Below, piece by piece: positions 31,479 to 39,638 of a stretch of DNA of 64,000 nucleotides (positions within the stretch are counted from its first letter, which is position 1; each line of letters opens with the position of its first letter). This stretch comes from Actinomycetota bacterium (GTDB taxonomy: Bacteria; Actinomycetota; Geothermincolia; Geothermincolales; RBG-13-55-18), in the NCBI GenBank assembly GCA_028697145.1, contig JAQVFR010000001.1, positions 62,001 through 126,000 on the forward strand. The letters run 5' to 3'. The position numbers and the translations under genes are program-made. Under the pieces are notes generated by a model. That model did not search any database. It was not told where the DNA came from and was given only the letters and a program-made list of their open reading frames with translations.

Positions 31479-32633
31479 TCACTCCGGGCGCCCGAACAGC
31501 TGACCGCTGTCCACATCGATGGGCAGTACGTATTCCAGGGGCTCGTATTCCAGGCCATGCGCCCTGGCGACAGGCTCCGAGGTCACCCGCCCTTCGACGG
31601 TGTTCACTCCCTTCGCCAGGCAGGAATCGCGCCTCACCGCTTCCTTGAGACCGAGCCCCGCTATCTCCGTGATATATGGCAGGGTGACGTTGGCGAGGGC
31701 GAAAGTAGAGGTCCTGGGGACCGCGCCCGCCATATTCCCAACGCAGTAATGTATCACGTCGTGTTCGACGTAAACCGGATCGGAATGGGTGGTCATCCTC
31801 GACGTGCTTATGCACCCGCCCTGATCGACGGAGATGTCGGCCACGACGGAGCCCGGCCGCATCTCCCGTACGGTATCCTCGTCGACGAGCACCGGCGTCA
31901 GCGCTCCGACGACCAGCACCGCGCCGATCACCAGGTCCGCCTCCCTCACCATCTCCCGCACGTTCATCTTGTTGGAGACAAGCGTGGTAACGCGCCCATG
32001 GAGGATGTGCTCCAGGTAGCGCAGCTTCTCGATGTTGTTGTCCAATACCACCACGTGTGCTTCCATGCCCGTGGCCAGGATGGCCGCGTGCGAACCCACG
32101 ATCCCCGCCCCGAGGATGACCACGTTGGCCGGGGGTACGCCGGTCGCTCCGCCCAGGAGCATGCCGCGCCCCCCGTTCATCTTCTCGAGGTAATGCGCGC
32201 CCACTTGCGGGGCCATGCGGCCCGCAATCTCGCTCATGGGCGCCAGCAGGGGGAGGCTGCCGTCCGGCCGCTCCACCGTCTCGTAGGCCACCGCGACCAC
32301 CCTCCGCCTGACCAGGTCCAGGGTCAGTTCCTCTTTCGCCGCCAGGTGGAGAAAGGTAAAGAGGATCTGGTTCTCCCTCAAGAGGTGGAACTCGGAGGGC
32401 TGCGGGTCCTTCACCTTGAGCACCATTTCCGCCTCTGAGAACACGTCTTCCGCACTCTCGACGATAACCGCGCCGGCATCGCGGAAATCGGCATCTGAGA
32501 TACTGGATCCCTCGCCGGCGCCTCTCTCCAGCAATACCCTGTGGCCTTCCATCACCAGCTCGTGAGCCCCCTGGGGGGTCAGGGCCACGCGGTACTCCTG
32601 GTCTACGATCTCTCGTGGAACCCCTACGATCAC
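31479..32633 (-). CDS. ald: Alanine dehydrogenase
   Basis: A 384-residue NAD-dependent enzyme interconverting L-alanine with pyruvate and ammonia. It begins with the family signature IVGVPREIVDQEYRVALTP and has VKDPQPSE, the substrate region ETVERPDGSLPLLAPMSEIAGRM and the NAD-binding VVILGAGIVGSHA. GTG start with GGAGG at five bases. It lies between the Nudix hydrolase and xerD genes on the same strand. Confidence 0.96.
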   Translation of the reverse strand: MIVGVPREIVDQEYRVALTPQGAHELVMEGHRVLLERGAGEGSSISDADFRDAGAVIVESAEDVFSEAEMVLKVKDPQPSEFHLLRENQILFTFLHLAAKEELTLDLVRRRVVAVAYETVERPDGSLPLLAPMSEIAGRMAPQVGAHYLEKMNGGRGMLLGGATGVPPANVVILGAGIVGSHAAILATGMEAHVVVLDNNIEKLRYLEHILHGRVTTLVSNKMNVREMVREADLVIGAVLVVGALTPVLVDEDTVREMRPGSVVADISVDQGGCISTSRMTTHSDPVYVEHDVIHYCVGNMAGAVPRTSTFALANVTLPYITEIAGLGLKEAVRRDSCLAKGVNTVEGRVTSEPVARAHGLEYEPLEYVLPIDVDSGQLFGRPE

Positions 32634-32763
32634 GATTGCCTCCGCTGTTCGTGCCGCGGTTTACCGCGGCAGCTTTCGTCGCGGTGACCGCTTGCGCCCG
32701 GCGCGCGTCCGCGGCCCGCGCACCGGCCTCTCTCCTTCTCCGCCATGACCTCGTTATCCTGGG

Positions 32764-33315
32764 TCATCCGCTTCCGTACTCTCCCCGCAGGAGCAGGGCC
32801 GTAAGTGACAGGCCGGCTATGGTCTTGCCATCCTCGATCTCCCCCCGCGATACCATGGACAGGGCCTCCGCCAGCGTCACGTGCATTATCTCCAGGAACT
32901 CGTCCTCGTCCGGCCGAGCCTCGACCGGTCGCAGCCCCCGCGCGAGGTATAGATGCAGGATCTCATCGCTGAAACCGGGCGAGGTGTAGAAGGTAGCGAG
33001 CTGCGTCCACTCCCCGGCGTCCCGCCCTATCTCCTCCATGAGCTCACGGCGGGCGCACTCCAGGGGGTCCTCCCCTTCCGCCAGCTTTCCCGCGGGGATC
33101 TCCACCAGCTCCTTTCCCGGCGCCTGCCGGTACTGGCGTACCAGGAACACGCCCTCGTCCTCGTCAAGGGCGACCATGGCGACAGCCCCGCGGTGCAGCA
33201 CCACCTCTCTTTCGGCCTCGACGCCGTTGGGAAGGCGAACCTTGTCGAGATAGAGCCTCACCACCTGCCCCTCGAAGACGGCTTTTCTCTCCAGCGTCTC
33301 GTGCTCCCCCGCCAT
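32764..33315 (-). CDS. Nudix hydrolase, ADP-ribose pyrophosphatase type
   Basis: A 183-residue Nudix protein with the complete box GKLAEGEDPLECARRELMEEIG near residue 75 and the upstream VFLVRQYRQAPGKELVEIPAG typical of ADP-ribose pyrophosphatases (NudF/YqkG type). It hydrolyses ADP-ribose or a similar nucleoside diphosphate derivative. The start is ATG 33315, overlapping the peptidase stop (TGATG); the longer track ORF adds 16 unlikely residues. Confidence 0.92.
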   Translation of the reverse strand: MAGEHETLERKAVFEGQVVRLYLDKVRLPNGVEAEREVVLHRGAVAMVALDEDEGVFLVRQYRQAPGKELVEIPAGKLAEGEDPLECARRELMEEIGRDAGEWTQLATFYTSPGFSDEILHLYLARGLRPVEARPDEDEFLEIMHVTLAEALSMVSRGEIEDGKTIAGLSLTALLLRGEYGSG

Positions 33316-34442
33316 CAATCCAGGCTCCTCAGTCTTCCCGCGGAAGCGGCGATCTCCGAGCAAAACCGCGCCAACTTGCGCAGTTCCTGCACCTCGAGAT
33401 ATTCATGGGTAGTGTGGGATTCCCTCACGCCCATGCTCAGAACCACGGAGCTCATGCTGGACGCGTTGAGGATGTTGGCGTCGCTCCCGCCCCCCGAAGG
33501 TTTTGTCTCTATCTTCATCCCCATGGCCTTTCCGGCTTCTTCCGCGAGGAGGACGAGCGGGTCCCGGCGGTCAATGAGGAAACCGTCGTAAGCGCGCTTC
33601 GACTCGACCTCGACTCCCACGCCTACCGACACCTCCGCCTCCATCACCGCCTTTATCATCGCTTTCTTCTGCTTTTCCAGCTTGCCGGGGTCAAGCGAGC
33701 GCACCTCGCCCTCCACCTCGACATGGTCCGGCACGATGTTTATCGCCCTGCCTCCCGAGATCACCCCGATGTTGGCCGTCGTCTCGCTGTCGATGCGCCC
33801 CAAGCGCATGAGGCTGATAGCCCAGGACGCCCCGTATATGGCGTTCGTCCCCTTCTCCGGCTCCACCCCGGCATGCGCGGCCTTTCCCTTGAAGACGAAC
33901 CTGAGGTTTTCCTGGGTCGGCGAAGCGTTGATTACATCGCCTACCGGTCCCGCGCCGTCCAGCACGTAGGCGTGGCGGGACTGCAGCCTGTCCCATTCCA
34001 GGTACCTGGCTCCCAGGAGCTGTTTCTCCTCGGCCACCGTGAATACCAGCTCCAGGGGACCGTGGCTCAACTTCCCTTCCCGGGAGAGGTACATGAGCTC
34101 GATGGCGACGGCCACGCCCGCCTTGCAGTCGGCGCCGAGTATCGTCTCGCCGCGTGAAACGATCCTCTCCCTGCTGACCACCGGCTCCACGCCCTTGCCC
34201 GGGCTTACCGTGTCCAGGTGTGACGAGAAGATGACGGGCGGCGCGTCCACGCCGGTCGCCGGCATCTTGACGTACACGTTCCCGGCCTCGCCGCCTATGG
34301 CCTTGCCGGCGTCGTCCACATGGTAATCGAACCCGCATCTCTTCGCGGTTTTGCACACGAAGTCGACCGCCGCGCCCTCGTGAAAAGATTCGCTGTCGAT
34401 CTTTACCAGCTGGAGGAAAGTCTCTAGTACCCTGTCTTCCAT
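33315..34442 (-). CDS. M20-family peptidase (PepT-like)
   Basis: A 375-residue zinc-dependent aminopeptidase of the M20/PepT-like group. Metal ligands are visible in FSSHLDTVSPG near residue 72, ADCKAGVAVAIELM, VFTVAEEKQLLGA and the C-terminal HTTHEYL. The middle lid domain has the SGGRAINIVPDHVEVEGEVRS motif. It probably trims short peptides in the cytoplasm. It is coupled to the Nudix gene by a one-base overlap. Confidence 0.9.
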   Translation of the reverse strand: MEDRVLETFLQLVKIDSESFHEGAAVDFVCKTAKRCGFDYHVDDAGKAIGGEAGNVYVKMPATGVDAPPVIFSSHLDTVSPGKGVEPVVSRERIVSRGETILGADCKAGVAVAIELMYLSREGKLSHGPLELVFTVAEEKQLLGARYLEWDRLQSRHAYVLDGAGPVGDVINASPTQENLRFVFKGKAAHAGVEPEKGTNAIYGASWAISLMRLGRIDSETTANIGVISGGRAINIVPDHVEVEGEVRSLDPGKLEKQKKAMIKAVMEAEVSVGVGVEVESKRAYDGFLIDRRDPLVLLAEEAGKAMGMKIETKPSGGGSDANILNASSMSSVVLSMGVRESHTTHEYLEVQELRKLARFCSEIAASAGRLRSLD

Positions 34443-34577
34443 GGTGTAACACTCTCCTGTTTGTCCGCTAACATCACAACCTCGTCAAGACGCTACGCTT
34501 GCTGCCGTCACGCCTCACCCGCCTCCAGGCCCCCGCGCCTTCCGGGCCCGCGAACCGCCGCTCCCGCACCCGTGGCG

Positions 34578-36218
34578 CTAGCCTACGACCTTCAAGCCGG
34601 GCGATTCCTGCTGACCGAGGCGGCGGCGGAGAGCGGCCCCGATGAAATCCCTGAAGAGGGGGTGAGGCCTGTTGGGCCTCGATTTGAACTCCGGATGAAA
34701 CTGGCTGGCCATGAACCAGGGGTGGTCATCGCGCTCTATGATCTCCACCAGACGACCATCCGGGGACAGCCCCGAGAAAGTCAGTCCCGCCTCCTGCAGC
34801 ACGGAGCGGTAATGGTTGTTGACCTCGAAGCGGTGGCGGTGGCGCTCGTAGATCACCTCGTCGTCGTAACTCGAGAAGGCCAGGGTGCCCTCCTCGAGTT
34901 TGCAGGGATATAGCCCCAGGCGCATGGTCCCTCCCATCTCGTCCACATCCCGCTGCCCCGGCAGCAGGTCGATGACGGGGTGCGGCGTCGCCGCATCGAA
35001 CTCGGAGCTGTTGGCGTCCGGCAACCCGCATAGATTGCGGGCCGTCTCTATCACCGCGCACTGCAGCCCCAGGCAGATGCCGAAAAATGGCACTTTGTTC
35101 TCGCGCGCGTAGCGTATGGCTTCGACTTTCCCGTCCACCCCCCGCACCCCGAAGCCACCCGGGATGAGTATGCCGTCCAACTCCGACAGGATCTCCTCCG
35201 CGTTGTCGGGGGTTATCTCGTCCGAGGTGATCCAGCGTATGTCCAGGTTGGCCGAATGGGAGAACCCTCCGTGCCTGAGGCTCTCGATGATGGAGAGGTA
35301 GGCGTCGATGAGATCGACGTATTTGCCGACGATCCCGATGGTCACCTCCCGGGTCGCCGACTTGATGCGGCGCACCATCTCCTCCCATTCGGAGAGGTCC
35401 TCCTCGTGCCCCTCCAGACCGAGATGGCAGGCGACCACGTCACCGAGGCCCTCCGCGTGCAGGATCAGCGGCACTTCGTATATGCAGTCGGCGGTGTGTG
35501 CTGAAACCACGGCGTCCATGTCTATGTCGCAGAGGAGGGATATCTTGTCCTTGAGTTCCATCCCAATCGGCTGCGTCGAGCGGCATACGATGGCGTCCGG
35601 CTGAATGCCCATGGAGCGCAGCTCCTTGACGCTGTGCTGGGTGGGCTTGGTCTTCAGTTCCCTGGTGGCCTCCAGGAAGGGCACCAGGCTGACGTGTATG
35701 TACATCACGTTCTCGGGCCCGACGTCCTTCTTGAACTGCCGTATGGCCTCCAGGTAGGGCAGGCTCTCGATGTCACCCACGGTGCCCCCGATCTCGGTGA
35801 TGATCACGTCCACCTCGCTGGAGCGCGTGAGCCGCAGGATACGGTCCTTGATCTCGTTGGTGACATGGGGGATGACCTGCACCGTGCCCCCCAGGAACTC
35901 CCCCTTGCGCTCGCGCGTGATGATCGACCAGTACACGCTGCCGGTGGTAACGTTGTTCTCCCTGCCCAGGTGCTCGTCGACGAAGCGCTCGTAATGCCCC
36001 AGGTCGAGGTCGGTCTCGGTGCCGTCGTCAGTCACGAAGACCTCTCCGTGCTGGAAGGGGTTCATGGTCCCGGGGTCGACGTTGATATAGGGGTCCATCT
36101 TCTGCATGGTAACCTTCAGGCCGCGCGACTTGAGCAGGCGGCCGATTGACGCCGCGGTTATCCCCTTTCCCAGCGACGATGACACTCCCCCCGTCACGAA
36201 GATATATTTCACCGGCAT
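34578..36218 (-). CDS. pyrG: CTP synthase
   Basis: A 546-residue enzyme aminating UTP to CTP with glutamine. The N-terminal synthetase domain starts [17 protein letters not shown] and contains the Mg/ATP-binding residues. The C-terminal glutamine amidotransferase has the nucleophile in FFGICLGLQ and the HPE triad in [10 protein letters not shown]. The ATG at 36218 has GGGGAGG about ten bases upstream; the track ORF from 36311 adds leader-derived residues. A terminator-like hairpin lies in its leader. Confidence 0.97.
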   Translation of the reverse strand: MPVKYIFVTGGVSSSLGKGITAASIGRLLKSRGLKVTMQKMDPYINVDPGTMNPFQHGEVFVTDDGTETDLDLGHYERFVDEHLGRENNVTTGSVYWSIITRERKGEFLGGTVQVIPHVTNEIKDRILRLTRSSEVDVIITEIGGTVGDIESLPYLEAIRQFKKDVGPENVMYIHVSLVPFLEATRELKTKPTQHSVKELRSMGIQPDAIVCRSTQPIGMELKDKISLLCDIDMDAVVSAHTADCIYEVPLILHAEGLGDVVACHLGLEGHEEDLSEWEEMVRRIKSATREVTIGIVGKYVDLIDAYLSIIESLRHGGFSHSANLDIRWITSDEITPDNAEEILSELDGILIPGGFGVRGVDGKVEAIRYARENKVPFFGICLGLQCAVIETARNLCGLPDANSSEFDAATPHPVIDLLPGQRDVDEMGGTMRLGLYPCKLEEGTLAFSSYDDEVIYERHRHRFEVNNHYRSVLQEAGLTFSGLSPDGRLVEIIERDDHPWFMASQFHPEFKSRPNRPHPLFRDFIGAALRRRLGQQESPGLKVVG

Positions 36219-36265
36219 CACGCATGACCTCCCCGTGTTCTTCGACGCTTTCCAGTTATATTCTC

Positions 36266-36302
36266 CAAAAAGAGAAGGAATCCCTACGTTTTCAGGGATT
36301 CC
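36266..36302 (-). terminator. Terminator-like hairpin in the pyrG leader
   Basis: On the minus strand GGAATCCCT and AGGGATTCC form a perfect 9-bp stem with an eight-base loop, followed directly by TTCTCTTTTTGG. It lies between znuB and pyrG and downstream of a candidate pyrG promoter. It could end the znu operon or act as a pyrG attenuator. Confidence 0.65.
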
Positions 36303-36386
36303 AATATTCATCTCTGCGGGATTCCTCCGGCCTTTCTATCGCCGGTCACCTCCCGGGCTTTCACGATCTTCTTCGGCTACTCAACC

Positions 36387-36416
36387 AGTATAGCCCAAGC
36401 CCGCCGTCGCCCACAA
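36387..36416 (-). promoter_or_regulatory. Candidate pyrG promoter
   Basis: On the minus strand TTGTGG and TATACT are separated by 18 bases. Transcription from here would pass through the hairpin at 36266-36302 before reaching pyrG, leaving a leader of about 160 bases. Confidence 0.45.
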
Positions 36417-36422
36417 CAACGC

Positions 36423-37247
36423 TCACCCTGCCTTTCCCCTGAGCCGCCTCATGTAGGAGCGACGTGGCGACAAAACCATGGAGGCAAGGAAGAAGGCGAA
36501 GAGCACCAGCACCATGGCCGCGCCCGATGCCACGTCAAAGGCATACGAGAGATACAGTCCGAGCACCACCGAGACGACCCCGATCACCAGGGCAGCCAGT
36601 AGCACTCCGCGGTAATTGCGCGACAGCTGCAAACCGGAGGCTCCGGGTATGACCAGCAGCGCCGAGACGAGGATGATGCCGGCCAGCTTGATGGACACGA
36701 CTATGGTCAGGGCCATGGTCACCAGCAACCCGTAGTAGACGAACCTCACCGCCAGCCCGCTGGCCGTCGCCGTCTCCTCGTCGAAGGCTATGAAGAGCAG
36801 CTCCTTGAAGAAGAGGATGATGAAAGCAGCCGCGGACACGGCGACGGCGGCGATCACGACCACGTCAGTCCAGCTCAAGGCGAGTATACTCCCGAAGAGA
36901 TAGCCCATGAGGTCCAGGTTGTAGGCGCCCGCCATCCTCACCAGCACCACCCCCAGCGCCATGGCGGCGGCAAAGAGTATCCCGATCGCCGTGTCCTCGT
37001 GGATGCGTCCCTTGCGGCTGAACCACCCGATGCCCAGGGCGATGGCGGTGCAGAAGCCGCCCGCTGCCAGCATGGGGTCGATGCCGGCGGCAAGCCCGGC
37101 GGCCACTCCGCCGAAGGCGGCATGGGAAACGCCCATGCCCACGAAGGCGAGGCGCCTGACCACTACGAAGAACGATATGAGCGAGCAGAGGAGGGCGATG
37201 ATCACCCCGCCCGCAAGTGCCCGCTGCGCGAACCCGTAAGCCAGCAT
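36423..37247 (-). CDS. znuB: Zinc/manganese ABC transporter permease
   Basis: A 274-residue ABC-3 family permease with seven to nine hydrophobic helices, expected to form the membrane channel for the ZnuA-captured metal. The conserved LAFVGMGVSHAAFGGVAAG near residue 33 and the KLAGIILVSALLVIPGASG segment are typical. It begins one base after the znuC stop. Zinc is more likely than manganese given the linked Fur-family gene, but this is inference. Confidence 0.92.
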   Translation of the reverse strand: MLAYGFAQRALAGGVIIALLCSLISFFVVVRRLAFVGMGVSHAAFGGVAAGLAAGIDPMLAAGGFCTAIALGIGWFSRKGRIHEDTAIGILFAAAMALGVVLVRMAGAYNLDLMGYLFGSILALSWTDVVVIAAVAVSAAAFIILFFKELLFIAFDEETATASGLAVRFVYYGLLVTMALTIVVSIKLAGIILVSALLVIPGASGLQLSRNYRGVLLAALVIGVVSVVLGLYLSYAFDVASGAAMVLVLFAFFLASMVLSPRRSYMRRLRGKAG

Positions 37248-38063
37248 TTATCCTCCTCCGCCCTCATGGCCGCTTATGCCCGCCAGGAAGTCGACCTCGC
37301 AGCGGTATGCCTCCCTCAGCCTGTCGCTCCCCAACACCTCGCCGGGCTTTCCGTGCATGTGCATGGCGCGGTTTATGCATACTATCTCGTCGGCGAAACG
37401 CGCCAGTACGGCCACGTCGTGGGAGACGAAGATCACCGACAGTCCTTTGTCGCGCTTGAGTTCGGCCAGGAGGCTCATGAAATTCTCCTGGGCATCGTAA
37501 TCGAGGCCAGCCGTCGGTTCGTCCAGCAGCAGGATGCGCGTCTCCAGGCACAGCGCACGCGCCAGGAAAGCCCTCTTCTGCTGGCCACCCGAGAGCTCGC
37601 CGATAGGCCTTCTCTCCGAGCCGCCGAGGCCGACCGCTGCGATGCTCTCCATCACCGCCTCGCGATCCGAACGGCGGGCGAAGCGCAGCGGACCGATGCA
37701 GCAGGTGCGCCCCATCATCACCACGTCGTAAACCGATACCGGAAAGAGCGGGTCGAAGAGCACCTGCTGGGGCATGTAGCCGATGTGGTGCAGTTCGTGC
37801 CGCAGCTCCCCCGGGCTGAGACCCATCACCCGGACCGTTCCCCTGGTCGGCCTCAAGAGTCCGAGGATGACCCGGATAAGGCTCGTCTTTCCCGCGCCGT
37901 TAGGCCCGATCACCCCCAGGAAAGTCCCCTCCGCCAGGGAGAAGGTTATGTCCTCGAGCACGGTGTGGCCGTCCAGGCTCAACCATATGCCGTCGAGGTC
38001 TATGACCTTTCTCGGCCCGATGGAGGGCGCCGAGAAGAACTCGCTGACGCGGCATTCCCTCAC
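37248..38063 (-). CDS. znuC: Zinc/manganese ABC transporter ATP-binding protein
   Basis: A 271-residue ABC ATPase. Walker A is GPNGAGKTS near residue 46, the signature is LSGGQQKR, Walker B is ILLLDEPTAGLD and the switch histidine is in FVSHDVAVL. The metal-transporter subfamily fit is supported by the flanking permease and binding-protein genes. The GTG at 38063 has GGAGG seven bases upstream and overlaps the znuA stop; the 101 residues before it in the track ORF are shadow. Confidence 0.93.
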   Translation of the reverse strand: MRECRVSEFFSAPSIGPRKVIDLDGIWLSLDGHTVLEDITFSLAEGTFLGVIGPNGAGKTSLIRVILGLLRPTRGTVRVMGLSPGELRHELHHIGYMPQQVLFDPLFPVSVYDVVMMGRTCCIGPLRFARRSDREAVMESIAAVGLGGSERRPIGELSGGQQKRAFLARALCLETRILLLDEPTAGLDYDAQENFMSLLAELKRDKGLSVIFVSHDVAVLARFADEIVCINRAMHMHGKPGEVLGSDRLREAYRCEVDFLAGISGHEGGGG

Positions 38064-39007
38064 CCCAGGGCCTCCTTCATGATCTCCACGTTCCTCTCCA
38101 TCATCTTCAGGTACGTGTCGGATCGCGTATCGCCGGGGTCGCCCAGGGGATCGAGCAGTTTCACCACGACCTCTCCACCCGACTCCTCGGCGATCGTTTC
38201 CGCGACGCGCGGATTGAACTGCTGCTCCGCGAATATCACCCTCACGCCCCTTGCCTCGACCATATCGACGAGTTCGGCTATCTCCCCGGCTGAAGGCTCC
38301 TTCCCTGGCAACTCCTCTATTACGCCGACCTGCTCCAGGCCGTAGCGGCGGGCGAAATAAGTCCACGTAGAGTGGAAGGCGATGAACTTCCGCGTGGAAA
38401 AGGCGGCCGCCTCCTCCGCGATGCGGGCATCGAGCTCCCCGAGCCGCGCGACATACCTCTCCGCGTTCTCCCGGAAGACCGCGGCGTTTTCAGGGTCGGC
38501 CTCGCACATGCCGTCCCGTATCGCCTCCACGATATGCATGGCCAGGTCGGGGTCCAGCCATACGTGCGGGTCATATATCCCGCCGCCGCTTCCGGCGATC
38601 TTCACCAGCTCCTCCTCGGGCACCGCCTCCCCGGCCACCACCTCGACCGTGCCGGCGCCGCCTGTCCTGGTAAAAATACCCTCCGCCCAGGGCGTCAAAT
38701 CGAGCCCGTTGCTCACCAGCATGTCGGCTTCCTCCAGGAACCTCATCTGTGCCGTGGTGAGTTCGAACGTATGCGGGGTCGCGCCCGGGGGCACCAGGGT
38801 CTCCACCTCGACCAGGGCGCCCCCCACCTCCGCACAGAAATCCGCGAGGGGGAAGATATCCGCGGCCACCTTCAACCTGTCATCGCTCCCTTCGCCGTCC
38901 GTACATCCCGCGATGACGGGAAGCATCAACACCACCAGGGCGATCGCGAGCAGCGCGGCAGGAGCGCTTGCGATGATATAGTCGATAGACTTTTTCAACA
39001 AAGCCAA
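38060..39007 (-). CDS. znuA: Zinc/manganese-binding lipoprotein of ABC transporter
   Basis: A 315-residue cluster A-I substrate-binding protein. A signal peptide with lipobox (LPVIAGC) anchors it to the membrane. Metal ligands are apparent in PPGATPHTFELT, DPHVWLDPD and FHSTWTYF. The histidine-rich loop of many ZnuA proteins is absent, so zinc versus manganese is not settled. The TTG start has GGGGGG seven bases upstream. It follows the Fur-family gene by 18 bases, in a regulator-binding protein-ATPase-permease order. Confidence 0.92.
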   Translation of the reverse strand: MALLKKSIDYIIASAPAALLAIALVVLMLPVIAGCTDGEGSDDRLKVAADIFPLADFCAEVGGALVEVETLVPPGATPHTFELTTAQMRFLEEADMLVSNGLDLTPWAEGIFTRTGGAGTVEVVAGEAVPEEELVKIAGSGGGIYDPHVWLDPDLAMHIVEAIRDGMCEADPENAAVFRENAERYVARLGELDARIAEEAAAFSTRKFIAFHSTWTYFARRYGLEQVGVIEELPGKEPSAGEIAELVDMVEARGVRVIFAEQQFNPRVAETIAEESGGEVVVKLLDPLGDPGDTRSDTYLKMMERNVEIMKEALG

Positions 39008-39025
39008 GGGCGCACCCCCCGGGTC

Positions 39026-39469
39026 TCAGCTTTCCGCGGCCTCTTTCTCTTTTCCTCCCTCCAGGCATTGCCGGCAATAACCGAATAGGCTCATGCAGTG
39101 CGAGGTGATGAGGAAGTCGCTTCCGTCGCGCACCAACTCCGCGATGTCGTCGATCACGCAAGCCTCCAGCAACTCCAGCTTGCCGCAGGCGATGCATTCC
39201 ATGTGATGGTGATGTTTGCCCAGGTTTATCTCGTAAAACCGGTATCCTCCCCTGAGGTGGACCGGAAAGGCTATGCCCAGTTCGCAGAAGAGGTCCATGG
39301 TGCGGTAGATGGTGGCTATGCCCATGCCGGGTTGCTTCTTGCCGGCCATGGCATGGATATCCTCCGGGCTCAGCGGACGGCCCGCGTTCTCCCGCAACAC
39401 GCCCAGGATGGCCTCCCGTTGCGGCGTCAGACGATAGCCACGCGACCTCAATCTCCTTCCCAGGTCCAT
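39026..39469 (-). CDS. Fur-family metal regulator (probably Zur)
   Basis: A 147-residue Fur-family repressor. It has an N-terminal winged helix (RLTPQREAILGVL...IATIYRTMDLF), the metal-sensing GKHHHHMECIACGKLELLE and a second cysteine pair, CRQC, near the C-terminus that forms the structural zinc site. Being first in an operon with znuACB, it probably senses zinc. AAGGAG precedes the ATG. An inverted repeat between its -10 and start is a likely operator. Confidence 0.92.
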   Translation of the reverse strand: MDLGRRLRSRGYRLTPQREAILGVLRENAGRPLSPEDIHAMAGKKQPGMGIATIYRTMDLFCELGIAFPVHLRGGYRFYEINLGKHHHHMECIACGKLELLEACVIDDIAELVRDGSDFLITSHCMSLFGYCRQCLEGGKEKEAAES

Positions 39470-39487
39470 ACGGTCTCCTTATTGAAT

Positions 39488-39532
39488 TAAATTATCATTT
39501 AGCATTATACGTGATCGTGGTCGTGCTGTCGC
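39488..39532 (-). promoter_or_regulatory. Promoter and probable Fur/Zur operator
   Basis: On the minus strand GCGACA, 17 bases, then TATAAT (39504-39509) form a promoter. Just downstream lies the inverted repeat TAAATGATAATTTA (39488-39501), an AT-rich palindrome resembling Fur-family boxes. Binding there would block the regulator-znuACB operon. Confidence 0.55.
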
Positions 39533-39638
39533 CGCCTGGCGGATATCGAGCCCCGCAAGGGACGTCAGGGGTAAAGACCAGCCTGCCTTGTCATGGGCGT
39601 GGTCTCGATTGAGTCAGGGAGATGCCGTTTCGTGCCCA

